A stretch of 64,000 nt of DNA from Apiotrichum sp. Y4204 (GCA_025531455.1 JAMYHL010000017.1:744001-808000), one strand, 5' to 3'; counted from the first letter of the stretch, positions 1 through 14,489 are shown. Numbers and translations are program-made. Notes: generated by a model not told the origin, from the sequence alone.

Positions 1-3000
1 GCTTCCTGCGCTTCCTGTGCCTCGCGGGTGCGGATGGCCGACCAGGCGGCATACAGCCTGTCAAGACCAGACACAAGCCCGGGGACGTTGGTGCGGCGCT
101 GCTCGGCCTCGGCCATGTCTCGCGCGTACGCAAGAGCGGAGAGAAGGTCAAGGCGCATCGACAGCGTTGTAGGCTCAGTCTTGTGCGAGGCAGGGAGAGT
201 CTGGAGAGTGTCGAGTGCTCCCACAGCCGGGAAGGACACAATCGGCGCCAGCGCTGCGGGTGGCCTAGCGTTCTTCAGTTCGAGGTCGCGTGCAACACAG
301 CGGAGACCGAACTTGGCGCACAGGACCGCCATGCCGATCGGCGCGGCGAGGTCTTCGAGGTCGGCATACGCCGTGAGGCGCTGCACGAACGCCATGGATG
401 CAAGCTGGAATGCCTCCTCACGAGCCAGAGCGTTCGGCGCTTCGTCCGCCATTGCTGTCATCAGTGCGGTGCCGGCCTTGTCGGAGAGCACGTCGTCCAG
501 GAAGTTAAAAACTTCGCCGAACAAATTACCCAGTCGCGCGGCGTTCGTGGGGCGATCGATCTTAGGGCCCAAAGCGGCCTCGTCGGTTTCGAGTGCGGCG
601 ACTCGGGCCTTGAGAGCATGCACCCGACGCGAGTCGGCAACACCCTTGATCTGCATATCGGAGTGCTCAGCGACAGCAAGTTCGTCGATCACAAGCGACA
701 TTTGGGCAGAGACGACTTCGCCAAGGAGAACACGACGCACGCCAGGATCAATGGGAACGTTGGTGACGAAGATATCAAGGATGAAGCGCGAGAGCGCGTA
801 CCACACCTTGCCAATAGTGGTAAGCGAGGGGGAGAGTTGGGCCTCGGTCAGGGGGCCAACGAGGCGTTCCTCAAAGCGCGAGGAGAGGTAAGCAGCAGCA
901 GCCGCATCCTCGCACTGAGAGGGTTGCAGTGTCGGGACGCCGTCGACAACGGCAATGGAAGAGCCAAATGCGCCAAGAATCTGGGTGTGAGACCATTGCT
1001 TAAGTAGGGTTTCAACTCACCAATCCGAGCAGAGCCATAACGAGTGCCGACGCCTTTTGCGCGCGGTCGTCGTCTCGGCCAGCAGTCCATAGGGTCGCAG
1101 ACACAGTGGCCTTGAGTGCCTCGTCCATAGCGGCAATCTCCGCCATCGGGACATTGCTTGTGCGCGAGAAGCGCAAGGCAGCGGCGAGATTGACTGGTGC
1201 AAAGAGCGCGCCGGGGGTAGAGCCGGACCAGATGCGACGCAGCCAGGCAGCGACAGCTGCAAGTGTCGCCCCGTGTCCAGTACCTGGTGCGAGGATTGAA
1301 AGCAGATCCGACGGTGAGGCGTCGGGGCTGCTGGCCAGGAGGGAAAGAGTTTTTTCGTCGCCAGGCCGAGTGAGCAAGTCGAGCTCAATCACGTGCGCGA
1401 CGCCGGCGTTGGCCCAGGGCGTATCCGCAGCGGTGGATTCCTCCAACTTGCGGGGCAGCGAGTCAATGAGAGCCGAAACTTCGCCGATGGCGTCAGCGGA
1501 GACGCCGGCCTTTGCCAACGCGACGAGAGCGTGCACAGCGTCGAGACGGAGCTTCGCATCCGGCACATCTGCGAGTCGTGTGGCGAGGGCCGAAAGCTGC
1601 ACACGCTGCTCAGGCGCGAGGACTCCCGAGCGGAAGAGAGTCCAAATCGGGGTCTGACCAAAACCAGTTGTGAGGGTCGTGATCTTGCACAGCGCCTTCA
1701 CCGCCTCACGAGCCTTGTTCGCCTTGGGAAGACGGGAGAGCTGCTCAGAGAGCCACGAGGCGAGAAGCTGGATCGAGGAGTAGTCAAACGCCTCAGCAGC
1801 GGTGTGGCGCTCTACGAGGGAGAGGAGCATGAGTGTCGTTTCGGCAGGGCTAAGATCGCCATGGGTTGTGAGCGATTCGAGTACGAGAATAGGCAGATCG
1901 GCACGGAGCTGCGAAACGAAAGGGAAGACAGCGTCGCCTGGCGTCGGCTTGCGCTTCGTCTTGCGGGACGCGAGGGCCGAGGCTGCAAGGACGGACTTGG
2001 CATTCGCCGAGTCCGCAAGCCAAACGTCCATCTCTGCCTTCGAGCCTGCGTTACGAAGCACAAGCTGGAGTGCACGAACAACACGGTGTTGTCCCAAAGG
2101 CGTGTTAGGATCCAGGCTGGGATCGAAGGGCACTTGAGCAGCGAGGACCCCGTCGACTCCCCGCTCAGTGATGATAGCGCTCTGTGCAGACAGGAGCGCA
2201 GTGACGCGCGGCTCGGATAGGAAGGACATGGCCGTCGCCAGGGCTTCGTCACCGAGCGCTCCAAGACGTGTGAGGATTGCGACCGCTGCACGGCTCTGGC
2301 TCGCTGCGAGAGTCGCCACGAAGGGTCCGCGGGCGAGGTCGGGTGTATATCCCTCAGCGGCTTTCTCCGCTGACCGGAGCACGGCAGTCTCCGCAAGCGC
2401 GAAGCTCTTCGGAATCGCGGGGGGCAGCGAAAGGGGCGCATCGACAAAGAGCTCAACACCACGGTTCCGCATCGCACGGGACAGCTCGCCATGGCGGGGG
2501 TCGTACGTCATGAACAGGCGGAAGTCGGGGTGCGGTTTGATCACTTCAGGTACACCAGACGCCGATCCCTTCTCGGACATGACAAGCACACCGTCAATCT
2601 CACAAAGAGAGTTCAGGCGGTCGAGAACGCTCGCGCTGCACAGGTTTGCGTCGCTCACGAGGAACCATCCGCCTGTGCGAATAGCGTCGAGAAGTTGCCC
2701 GTCGACCCAGGCAAAGCCGGTGGCAGCGGGGCCGGCACGTGAGACGTCGTGCACCGCTTTGGCAGCCGCAGCGGCGTCGATGCCGGTAGCGGACACCTCG
2801 CCGAGAATGGCCTGCGCGATGGCGATAAACTCCGTGTTTGCATCAAGCGCACGGGGGTCGTTACACTTCTCCCTCGCGGCGTTGATCTCCGCCACACGGA
2901 CGCTAAGCGCAGGGTGGGATTCTGCCGCCGATTCGATGGCAGATCGGAGGGCACGCACAGCGGCATCGAGGACGCGGAATGCGTCCTGCTGTTCAAACGA

Positions 3001-6000
3001 GCCCAGAATCTCGGACGTGTCGACGCCTGGGTGCATGGCGAATTCACCGAGGCTGCGCCCAGCAGCAGCTGCAATCCCGCGGACGAGGTCGCGCTTCCCT
3101 CGGCCTGCATCTCCAGCCAGGATGACGAGCCAGCCCATTTCGACTGCTTTGAGCACGCTTTCGGCAAGCGGGAGGTGGGAGTGTGCGAGCGGCATATCAA
3201 CTCGCGCGCTTTTCGCACGGGGGATAGCCGAGTGTCCGATCTGCAGATACGACTCTGTGACGAAAGGCATGGGGCGGGTAGTCGGGGGTAAGACGCCAAA
3301 GACATCCTCAAACATCCCTGCCACCGCAGTGCGGTCCGCTTGGTTCCGGAAACGCTGGAGGTACACGGTGGAAAGGTACTCAACGGGATGCTCGCTACGC
3401 TCGAGGCCATTGCGCTTGGCAAGCAGTCCAAACCAGCGGAACAGGTCACGGAGGTTAAACTCCCACGGCGAACCCTCGCGGCCAATTGTGCGTGTGACCA
3501 TTGTGGCCTTGCGGATGCTCTCGTTGAAGGAGATCATACGCTGGATCGTGTCCTCTGGCGCGGAATGCAGCCCGCGACAAATGAGGAGCAAGTCTTCCGG
3601 GGTGTGTTCCTGCAAATACACCTTTGTGAAGCGGTTGAGGAACGATTTCGGGAGACCCTTACGACCACCACCCTGCGTAAGAGGGTTCTGGGCTGCAAAC
3701 ACACGGAAAGCCGGATGCCGGTCAAAGCTGCGCCCAAGCTCGGGGATGTAGACTGTCCCTCGGTGGTCGAGCACCGCGTTGAGACCCTCGAGAACGGTCT
3801 GAGAAGCGAGGTTCATTTCGTCGAGCAGCACCCAGTCGCCCTTCTGCATGGCGTCAAGGAAAGCCGCGTCACGCCACTGGAACTCGCCGGCGGCTCCGCC
3901 TTCGACGGGCAAGTCTGAACCGAACAGGTCGATTAGGTCCGTTTGGTCCGAGAGGTTGATGCGCTGCAGTGTGTACCCAGCAGTAGCGGCAAGAGCGGAA
4001 ACGAGCGAGGTCTTTCCGACACCAGGCGAGCCCTCCAGAAGAATGGCCTTGGGGAGCTGGCAACCGCGTAGCACACGCATGGCGTTAAGGGCGGTAGTCG
4101 GGGCGTTGAAGCGGAACGCGGTGTCTGCGGTATCGAGTGGCCCGCGGGGAACGGCAAACCCGCCGATGGCGACCGAGCCCGGGGTAATGAAAAACGCCGT
4201 ATCCAAGGGGCTCGCAGTATCGGTTCCCAGCTGAGCAGCCATGGCAGTTAGCTTCTCCATACACTCCTGGCGGAGAGCAGCAACAGTGGCAGGTGACGAG
4301 CCAGCGACCTGGGGCAGCGACTCAAGGCCGTCGACAATCACCATCTGACCACCATGGTGGAACGCGGCAGGGACGCTGAGCGTGCCGTTCTCGAACATTT
4401 GGTTAGAGAAGTTGACCCATGCCTGTGGTCAGCGAAAACCCGTACATATGCGCGGCACTCACAAGAATATCACGCAGACCGAGACCGGATGAATCTCCAA
4501 CACGCTCTCCGAACCAGTTGAGGAAGTCAAGGATGAGGGGCGCAGTAACAGTCAACTCGGCGTGGCGGCAGCTTTGAGCAATGATCTGAAGCAAGTCATC
4601 GCGGTTCCCGAGGGCAGGGACCCAGATTTCGGTGAAACGGTTACGCAGAGCAGGAGAGAGCTCCTTCTTGCCAAAGTCACCACCGGGGTTCATAGTCGCA
4701 ACAACATGGAAGGCGGGGTTGGCAACAATGGTCGCCTCATCAATGTCCACACCGCCCTTTTCTGCGAGAACAAGTGTGCGTCCGGGCTCAAGAACAGAGT
4801 TCAGACGTTCGAGAACCGAGTCATCGGCAAGCGACACCTCATCGAGGAGAAGGAGGTCACCGTCCTGCATGGCGTGGATAAGCGGGCCGTCGACCCATTC
4901 GAACAGAGCTGAGAGACGCTTGATTTCGCGAACACACTCTCGCGCCCCAGCACGCATCTCCTCAATCTCGGACGTCTTCGCAATCTCGAGACACGTTGCG
5001 AGCAGCTGGTCGTCCGTGTTCGCCGCGTCAAAGGGGATGCCGAGCTCCCGCATGTGAGTGAGAACCTTCGCGCGGCGCTCGTGGCGGTTTCGCACAGGAC
5101 GCTGGGAACCGAGAAGGTCGGCTGTCTCCATGTTTTGGTGACAGTTGATACCGACAAGCTTCTGCCCAAACGCGTTGGCAAGCACCTCGCAGACGGACGT
5201 CTTGCCGCAACCCGTTTCGCCGACGAGCAGGACCGGTTCGTCGTGCGCGGCCGCGACGGCAACAAGAGAGAAGAGGCGCTGCATGGCCTTGGTCCACACG
5301 AGTCCACCGGCCTCGACCTGCTTGAAGGGAAGGCGAGCGAAAATGCCACCATCACCATCGAAGAGTCGGTACATCTTCTCGGGATCGATCTTAACCTTCA
5401 TGATCTTCTCAATGACCTCTTGGATGACAACTTTGTCATCGTCGGCGCGGGCACGCTCAGCCAAGAGCATGTATCCATCGTCGGCGAGCTGCTCGTATCC
5501 AACAGCCTTCCGCTCGGCCCAGCGGAAAAGGTCACGGAGAGTAGCGAACGATGACTTGGACTCGAAGACGCGCGACGCCTGACGGCGGTGGCGCAGCTCC
5601 TCGAACACCTGCACAATCTTCTTGGCATAGGTGGGAGCAATCGCACAGCGCTGACAGAGGATCGTCTCGAGCTCGTCCTTGGGCACATCGTCGAAGTGCA
5701 CTTCCAAGAAACGATTACGGAACGCGCGCGAAAGCACTTTTCGTCCGGCGTACAGACCTGGTGGGTTCTGGGTGGCGAAGAGAATGAAGTTCGGATGCGG
5801 CTTGATGACTTCCTGGGTCTCAGGAATAACAAGCTCGCGGTTGTCGTCGAGAAGACGATTGAGGGCTTCCAAGACGTCCGTCGGTGCAAGGTTGAGTTCG
5901 TCAAGCACGATCCAGTGTCCTTGGCGGACGGCAGTGACTAGCAGACCCTCCTGGAACACCAGATTACCGCTCTGTGGGTCGGTGACATATGTGCCGAGAT

Positions 6001-9000
6001 ACTCCTGGATGTCGGTGTGCTCATGGTTGTTGATACGCACAAAACGGTGGCCCGTCTGACGCGCGAGGAATTCGACGGCGGACGTCTTTCCAGCGGAGGT
6101 GGGACCTTGGATGAGGACGGGGTAGCGCTTCGTAAGAATGACACGCGCGAGGTCTGAGAGCTTGGCCTGCACGGACGGCGTGATGATGTAGCGGGACTCC
6201 GGTGCGGGCGGGAGCGGACCGCGGCGAAGCCAGAAGGGTCCGAAACGGACATAGTCATCGGGGTCGAGGCTGGCCGGCAGGGTGGGGATCTGCGCCAGCA
6301 CAGCGCGTGCATTCTTCATGGGCGCGAGAATGTGCTTCTCACAAACTGCGTGAGCTTTGCGTGCGCTCTCGGCATCGAGCGACATCGTGAATGCCATCAG
6401 AGCGCCTTCCCAAAGACCACGGCGGAGACCGAAGATCGGTGCCGACTGGACGGCGAACATCAGTGCACGGGCGAGCGTGCGCATGGAGTAGTGAGGGGCA
6501 ATGTTGGAACCATCGACAATCTCCTTCGTAGCCGACAGGCGCTTAAGGGTGGAGTAAAGCTCGACGACATCGAGAATCACACCGCGGTCTCCGGCAACAG
6601 CGTCACCGAGATATCCCTGGACAATGGCAATCAGGGCCTCGCGGTCATCGTCAGGTGGGGGAACGTAGATCTCAGTGAAGCGGGCGCGAAGGCCGGCGGG
6701 AAGGTCCTTCTTGCCGACGTCAGTGGCGGGGTTCATGCACGCGAAGAGACGGAACTCGGGATGACGAGGGATGGGCTCGACGTCTCCGCGCTCCGTGAGC
6801 ACAAGAGAAGCAGTGGAGGCTTCGAGAATTGTTGCGATAGCCTCCAAGGTCTCCTGGGTCGCGAGGTTGACTTCGTCAAGCAAGATCCACTCGCCGTTCT
6901 TGAGCGCCTTGACCAGAGGACCCTCGACGAACGAGAATACAAGCTTTGACTTCATCTTGACGTGGTGAAGATCAAAGTCAGCAATGTCGACTAGCAGGGC
7001 TTGCCAGAGGACAGCGGCACGCGCAGTCTTGGTCCCAAGCTTGCGACGTTTCCGTGCTTCTGCTGGGTCGGCATTGGGCTCTCCAGGCTCCTTAGTCTTG
7101 TTGAGTTTGTCGACGGCACGACGCGCCGAGGTGGCCCACAGATCAGCACAACGGCCCCACTTGCGAGCTGAAAGCGCCTTGGCCGCTGCCTCGAGATATG
7201 CGCCGTTCTGCGCCTTGCCAACTGAGAATGTCTCAGTAAAGAGCTTCTGCCAGCGGGCATGAAGGGTGCGGGCGGCTGCGGTCGCGTCAATAGGCTTGAA
7301 TCCGCCGACAAGATCAGACGTCTCGGTCTGTGTCGAAAGGTTGAGCGCGGTAAGAGACTTGCCCACCAACGTGGCAAGGTGCTGCACGGATGTGGTCTTT
7401 CCGGTACCGGTCTCACCGACGAGGAGGGTCGGCTCGGCGAGCGCAACGGCCGCAGCAATGCGCTCGAGGGCGATAAGCGACGGACGGGTGAGGGCATACG
7501 GCCTGTCGTCGTCGGATTTCCGTCGCTTTCCCGGAGCGACGTCGAGCGCGTACCGGCCAACATGAACTTGCGGGCTGCCCTTCTCGGCTTCGAGACGCGG
7601 CTTGCGGGTGTCGATCAAGCCTGTGGCGCGCTCGATCTCCATCCCAAGACCCGACGCCATGGCAGTTATCATGCGGGCACGCTTCTCGGGCGAGCCCGAG
7701 CGGTTATCAAGGGAGGCGAGAAAGATGTCCGCGCCTTCGAGGAAAGTTTCGTCCTGGAACACAGCGTTTGCAAAGGCGCCTGCTCCCGTGGCTTCGAGTG
7801 CCGCGAGCGCTGCCGGAGGGGGCAGGGCACGCTGGACACGAGCGCACCACTTCTCCAAGTCGCGCAAACCAATATCGCGAGCCTTGACCTGCCCGCTCGT
7901 TTTGGATAACGGACGGAGATCGCGCCATACACCGACCAGCGTCGCAGTCACGGCACGTGGGAGACGGGGGAATTGCGCCTCGAGGATGGCGAGAATGTCG
8001 TCGTCCGATGGCGAGGCGAGGTGAATTTCGGCAAAGTCCTGATGACCAAAGAAAGTAGGTGGTGCGATGGCATCGGCATTGACAGTGCGCGTTGCCCAAA
8101 CTGCAAAACCGTCGCCTGCCTCAATATCCTCACGCCCAGGGACCTGGAGGCTCGCTCGGCGCCCGACCCGTCCGAGGGTGAGGGACTTTGTGATACCCGA
8201 GATAGTCACCAGCATCTCGAGACTGGCCTTGTCAATGTCCTCGAACACGACCCAGCGGCCCGCACGGACGGCTTTCGCGAGCGCTCCCTCCATCCACTCG
8301 AATGTGCCTGGTTTAGTCGGGGACGACACATAGGTGCCAATAAGGGACTTGACATCGATAGTCGTGTCCGCGAGGGGGATGGTGAGAATCCGATTTGTGG
8401 GCTGTGCGGCGGGGTAGAGTTGGGAGGAGATGTACTGCACGATGTGCGTCTTGCCTGCCGATGGCGGCGCAGAGATAAGGAGCGGAACACCTCGCTGCAG
8501 TCGCGGTGCAACGTCTGTAACGGCAGCAGTCATCGCCGCAGTGGCGACATGCGTGAGCGGAATAGGAGATCCAGGGCTGGCAAGGATCAGCTTCCCGCCG
8601 ACGAGCGCTGAGCGGCGGCAGAAATCCTGCAGCGTGAGGGACTGTGTGGTTTCAGCAGGGGCAAGATCGTCTTCGGTGTACTCCCGCACCCGGCGAGACT
8701 CGACGACGGGAAGAATCCATCCATCGACGACACGATTCTCCAGCTGGCCATTAACAATGTCCTGACCAAAGCTGATAGGGCAGTCGGTGTTGACACTGAG
8801 CCCGCTTGCGCGCTCCATCTCCCCGCGACGCGCCTCACTCCATCCACGGATCTTGGCGAGCACGTGTACGGCGAGCAGGCGAACTCCACTGTCGGGGTGT
8901 GTACGAAGCGCGTGGATCGGTGCAGTTGGCCAGTCAAATCGATAGGCTATGCGTGGGTCGGCAGTCAGGAGACGATAGTATGCAAGGAGGAAGGCCTGTG

Positions 9001-9468
9001 CACGATGCGCCTCTGGCGCGTCTGGCAGAGTGGCAAGCGGCGACGCCTTGAAGGGCGATGCAGCGATAAACGCAACAACGACGCTGTCATCAGCAGGATT
9101 TCAAAGTCTGAGACCCATTCAACTTACGACCAGAGGTCTGGCCTTGGCTCCGCAAGTGCAGCCAGGACGGTGAGGCGCACCTCCCAGAGCTCGGGCTGTG
9201 GGGTATCATCGAGCCATCGAGCGGTAATGTCAAGCGCGAGCGGCGCAAATCGGCGAAGCACAGCGGGAGTTGTAGCAAGCGCAGAAAGTTCAGCCAGGAG
9301 CTGAGACGGTGCAGCGGGCGACGCAGCTGGGTTGGCGAATGCCGCGAGAGCGGGAGGGAGGGCTGCGTTCCGGCCCAGATCGGCGGCGAGGGCCGCAGAG
9401 CGGGTTCCAAGGTCGAGGGCCAGAACCGCAGGCGGACACGGTAGCAGTGTACTTGGTGGATCTGCCAT
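1..9468 (-). CDS. MDN1: Midasin (dynein-like AAA ATPase of 60S ribosome biogenesis), N-terminal part, truncated by window edge
   Basis: Exons on the minus strand: 9468-9128, 9083-4463, 4422-1021 and 980 to beyond base 1; introns are 44, 40 and 40 nt. About 3114 residues are visible; midasins reach about 4900, so the linker and C-terminal MIDAS domain lie outside. Six AAA modules are seen in order: Walker A near residues 318 (APPSAGKT), 670 (GETGTGKT), 1107 (GPTSAGKT), 1402 (GETGCGKT), 1785 (GSPGVGKT) and 2091 (GDAGRGKR, degenerate). Walker B motifs include LLDEVNLA, VLDELNLA, LLDEVSLA and LLDEMNLA. Known family role: removing assembly factors such as Rsa4 and Ytm1 from pre-60S particles in nucleolus and nucleoplasm. 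The ATG at 9468 opens MADPP and is the only good start in that exon. Splice 4463/4422 joins GLRDIL to AWVNF, a typical midasin sequence, supporting the model. Confidence 0.96.
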
Positions 9469-10503
9469 CTTTGTGTACCTCTCTGCAGCAGGGTTGCTGC
9501 GTGTGAGGTTCGAGATAGAGAGAGATGGATAGATGGGAATGTTGATGGTCGGGAGACTTGACGAGGATTGTGCCATGAAATTTCTGAGATGCGGGTGGAG
9601 GGGCGGTTCACCCGAGTTACGTAAATAATAGAACCCCCAGGAGTCTACCATCAATTTAGGTTGTCGGCGTTGGCCGCCGCGTCCGTTTGAGTGCCGATGG
9701 ATTGCTTGATGGTCTGCATCTTTTTCGCATGGCGTTGTCATCTGGACAACTATCGTCTGTCGGTGACATTGTGACTAGCTGACATGATCACAAACTTTTA
9801 TGCTTCTGACGCCGATCCACGCTGATCACGCCAATACACGACCCTGGCCCAGAAAAGAACGAGCCTTTATGCAACGCCGATCCCCCTGTTTCTGGTCGCG
9901 CCCATCCCCCTTCTTATCGTCAAAATGGATCGACTTGGGGAAACAGACGACCGTCGATCCTCCGGGTCGATCGAATGCGAAACGGATCGCCCAAGGGCCC
10001 CGTCTCCCAGATCTCAGACTTGTGAATTGTGGCACTGATCGCCGCGATCCGAGCTCCCCTACTGGCCACTGGCTCAGAAGTGCACTGGTGATCTTTCTGC
10101 GGCGCTGATTCTCCCGTGTACCCTGCCGATCGGGTCAGTATCACCCCTGGGACATGGCGCCTCCTCTGCCGCCCAGACCTTCCAGGTGGGGATCATTCCT
10201 TTCCTGATCAACTCGTGATCAACTTGGGATTGTTGGAGCTTTGGAGACGATGATAATCGACATAGGATGACTTAACTTCATTCAGGATCAGCGTGATTCA
10301 CAGCTATCAACGATCATCTGACCGCGATAAGACTCAACTCGGGCATACGGTTGCAATCTTTCCTGCAAGAAGCCACGACTCAACAACGACAATCGCAACG
10401 GTGCTCCTCTATTCCGATGACGCGACCGACTCGGTCGTCGGCTGCTTCAATCCAGTAGCGATCATCTGGTCATACATTCTATTGAGGCTCTAATCCGAAC
10501 TGT
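9469..10503. other. Intergenic, midasin promoter side and F-box 3' side
   Basis: No open frame with gene-like character. The first 150 bases upstream of the midasin ATG are pyrimidine-rich on the coding strand. TGATC/GATCA tetramers and pentamers are frequent between 9785 and 10470, but I see no ordered repeat. Confidence 0.5.
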
Positions 10504-12916
10504 TCATGATGGGGTCCTAAGCGGGCCTTGGTCCTCTAGGAATTTAGCCTCTGGCACAAAACTCGTGATGCGCAGCATCGTATTGCACGGGTCCAGCCAA
10601 TCAAGCCAGTATGTGACCTGCGACGACGTTTCGCTCTTCGGCTCCTCGACTTCTCTGAGAATCTCGAGGATGTAGCCTGGAAATACGTGCGCCTTGAAAC
10701 AGAACCATCCCTCCGGATTGGACTGGAGGATTGCCCGGCCCGAGAGCTTCGGAGGCTCAACCATATCTTGGGAGAGGTCTGGCAGAAGCTCGAGATCCAG
10801 CACAAACAAGGAGCTCGTGGCGACGTTCTGAGATGGTTAGACTGTCATGTTCACGCCTCGGAGTCACTTCCACGCTGGTAGTGGTGCGCATTCTTGACAC
10901 TCACGATGTCGTAGTCGGACCTCAGCAAAACTGTGTCGTTGACCAACTCTGCCACCCCTAACCCGGTAATAAGAACAATAGAATGCCGCGTGATGAAGTC
11001 GGCACGAGCCTTAAAAGGTACCTTCCTTGCGCCGTCTAAGACCGTCTGCATGCGCGGAATAATAATGTATCCCCCTAGTATTCTGAATATTCCTGGGCCA
11101 CCTTTGGTGACAGCGACGCTAAAGATTAGTCGTAGTTGTGAGAAAAGATGACTCACGAGACAATTTCTGGGGATAACTTCCCCTTATAGCGATAAGAGCC
11201 CTCGATACGTTGGTCCCACTCGCCGGGCACTCCGTCTCGTAAGTCTGTGAAAAACTCCCTGTAGGATTCGTCGTCTGTCCGAAGCGGACAAAGCTCAAAA
11301 CGTCGTGTTTCCCTGCCAGGTTTGCCGAGACCGCCCTCTGGCACATCGCCATGCTCCGATTCGTTGAGATGATAAACAAAGCCAAGCCGTTCGGCGTCCT
11401 GAGACCCTGGGGCTCCTTGTAGAGTGTCTGTAGCACTCAACAGCTTGTCGCTCATAAAGCTGTCAAGGACGAAATCTCCGGTGTCCCGGGTACAGACACC
11501 AATCATTCCGATGTCCTCTCCAAGCCAATCGACGAACATGTACTTGTCCGTAAAATACATCGAGCTGCTCTTGCTTGTCAGTCACAATTGTACACCGTGG
11601 ACTTAAGGCAGACAAGCTTACAGTGTTGGGTTTTCTTCTTGTTGAGGCTGTCACTTTCCAATCGAACGTCTTTGCAGTCGTTTTGGAGAGCGTCTCCCAC
11701 CGGCCCCTACATTTGTTCTCCGACTCCAAGTCCAATACGGCGGCAATGTCCAAATGAGAGCCGCAGTTGTCGAGATCGAAATTGTCATAACCCCACCACA
11801 AGTCGCGTGGAAAGTCATCAAAGGCCTGCAAATAGCCGTTGCGAGGAAGTTTGGGGTAGAAGTCCTTGCAGAGGTGGTTGAAGGCGCGACCAGATATGAA
11901 GGAGCGGCAGTTTGGGCGTTTCCCATTGGGCAGAACGACATGAGCGAATTGTCCGCAGTCGCCTTGCAGACCAACGTTTGGAACAAACTTCCACGAGTCA
12001 TTCACATCCGTGAATGGGAGAGAGACGACGTAACGAAGAGTCCCAGTAGTCCGTTCGACGCATATTAACGTTCTCTCGTGTGCGTCTCGATCCTCCAGCT
12101 CCCCAACAGGCTCCACCGTGAGGGCCGAGAAGAAAAACGCATCGTCTCCTAGGTCTGCGCCCAGGAAGTGCAAGCTCTTGTACGTCAGAGGAAGACGCAG
12201 CGGTACAGTAACGCTTGAGACCACCCGATCAGCAAGCCAGTTTGCTCGCGTTTGCAAGTGCCGAACGGCTACTAGTTAGTAATGCTCCACAACTTGCGGG
12301 AAAGTCAGTCAGCAACTCACCCAGTTCGCGCCAATCGGGTTTGTCGAGTCGTGTGCCCCACTGATAGACCAGACTGGTCGCCTTCGGTACGACGGGCTCC
12401 CGGACTACACCGTTGTCATCAAAGATCTGAGCACGGAGGGGATCGTCGGACGCGAGCTTGCTTATGACCTCCTCCTCAAACTCGGCTGCCCATTTGCTGT
12501 GTAATGCCATCGTGTCTGAGTGTGGTCAGAGTTCCGGACGTAGTAGGTCTCTTCTCAACCAGCCAAACACACTCACACAGGGTTGCCGTGTCCGTCAGTG
12601 GGCCGGAAACGCCCCGCCCATCTCCTGCAGGCATCGGTCTCGTCGTGTCTTCCTTTTCAACAGTAGCATTGTCGCCACCAATCTTGTGGGCCTTGTCCAA
12701 TTCCTCGAAGCGCCATTTCGCTGTGGCGCACACATCCTCAAAAGCGAAGAACTGCTCTCGCCACAGATTGTGTTCCCGAATAAGGGCTCGCCAGCTGCGA
12801 CATGTGCATTCTGCTGCTCGTAGAGTGGGGGCATCAACCGCAGCCAGAATAGGGAGCAGCTTGTCTGCTGGAAGGCGGCCCCAAGGTCCAAAGTTTGGAG
12901 TGCGGATGTCAGGCAT
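10504..12916 (-). CDS. F-box domain protein
   Basis: Six exons: 12916-12577, 12515-12321, 12268-11622, 11569-11157, 11118-10905 and 10827-10504, giving 710 residues. An F-box lies at about residues 10-50 (LPADKLLPILAAVDAPTLRA followed by CRSWRALIREHNLWREQFF). A second family hallmark, WREL-AVRHLQTRANW, spans the 12321/12268 junction. Such proteins are substrate adaptors of SCF (Skp1-Cullin-F-box) ubiquitin ligases; the substrate cannot be guessed. The long C-terminal part (about 550 residues) probably forms a beta-propeller-like domain, but I see no clear WD repeats. The 11622/11569 junction uses an unusual CAAG acceptor and is the least certain splice. The ATG at 12916 was chosen because the F-box follows directly. 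Confidence 0.85.
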
Positions 12917-14489
12917 GTTGTTCAGTGATCGGTCTGTGGTGGATGTGACGCGAGAGTTGGTACTGTCAAGTACAGTAGATGGACAGACGATAAAAGTTGG
13001 TGTATAGCAGGTGGACACGACACGACAAGTCACAGAGGGCCCTCTGTGTATGTTACAGTTCTCGTCAGAGTCGTGATCAGTACTTTAGCCCTAGCCGTCC
13101 AGGCCCACAAAGTTACCGCACCTCGGATCCGAGTCTGCAACATCCTCCAGTTGACGTACCAGAAATCAGGAACCAGGGATCGGCACAAGGGGAGCTCTGT
13201 AGTCTGGGGGGCGGGATTCAGGGGTCTTGTCACATGTTTGGACCCTGACACCGCCCTTATGGCCCAGACCAGGGGCATAAAACGCGGCACGTGATCTTGC
13301 TGACACCAAGCTGTTCCAGATGTGGACAGCAGAAGGGTCCTCTGTCCTCTCGACTCCTATGCTCTCAGTTCATCGTCGACTGCGATCATGGACTTTGCAA
13401 TGCGTTACTTGCATCATGCTCTTTCCACTGCTGTTGTAGACCATCGACTCCACGCGCAATCAACAGCATGCCTTCTACTAGTACTGCATGCTCAATTGCT
13501 TGCCCCAAAGCGTCAGCCAGCCAGAGGGAGCATCTGTGTCTCTCCTGTCTCACATATTCTCCTCTTCATGGGGCAGGGACACTGTTGTCTGCAGATTTTA
13601 TCCTGTTTGTAGACGTTTGTTTATATTCATCTGAATGGGCGAGAAACGAAATGCCATTGCTTCACGTTATTTTGATAATACTATCTTTCCGCCCCTGAGA
13701 GCTGGACCGTGGTACAGTAGTATTTCTGTTCTGAGAAGCGGCACAGGGCTCAGTGTACGACCCGTGACAGGGTGTCTTGCAATATCACGTCCGCACAGTA
13801 GTAGTACGACGACAATGCTGTTCACACCGACCAGAGTTTCTGCACAGCTGTGGTTGTTCGCGACGACACAGCATCACCCCTTGTATAGTCACTTCTGAGG
13901 AACACACGCTGCCGAGCTCATTCCTCATGGTCGGCACACATGCGGGCACTCTTGCAAGAAAGGGCGCACTTTGCAGTGTGAAGGTTGTAATGTTTTCGGT
14001 CCGGCGTTACCGCCCATCCTCTCAGTGCACAAATGTTTCAAGTTTCACGCAATCACCTCCCTTGCCCCCAGTCTCCCTCGTGACTCACGACTTACATACC
14101 AAAGTTCAGCTGCGACGTCTCATGCACTTGGGATGGATTAATACTGTTGGCAGTTTCTGAGAGGTTTCCGCGAGAGCACCATTTGGAAACCCAGTGTTCA
14201 TTGCTGTGTGGCACACCACTGTAAAGTCCCCGAAGACACAAACTTAACGTTCGAACGTCTTCACTGTGCGTCAGCTTGTTGTCACATGAAGACGCTCTGT
14301 CACATGAATGTGATTCCAGTCAAAGTCTGGGAATTGGGTATGGGTTGAGGTGATAACGATAGCTGCTCTACTCGACGGGTCTGATGGCTATAAAAGAAGG
14401 CTATAATCAAGACACGGATAAGCCCATCAACATCTTCACGTCTCCATCAGTCCCACCTTCCACAGCAGCGCCCTCAAAGAATCTTTATC
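12917..14489. other. Intergenic, 1.6 kb between divergent F-box and RNase-like genes
   Basis: This spans the upstream regions of two divergent genes. No convincing coding exon. The only clear element is the TATA box at 14389-14396. Confidence 0.5.
14389..14396 (+). promoter_or_regulatory. TATA box of RNase T1-like gene
   Basis: TATAAAAG about 94-101 bp upstream of the ATG at 14490, in a CT-rich leader. Sharp TATA boxes occur upstream of the secreted and metabolic genes of this window, which suggests regulated transcription. Confidence 0.6.

Noticed and set aside
2168..3751. 527-codon open frame on the plus strand opposite midasin
   Set aside because: Antisense shadow of a GC-rich conserved exon; composition is Arg/Ser/Ala noise and the minus strand holds the AAA motifs.
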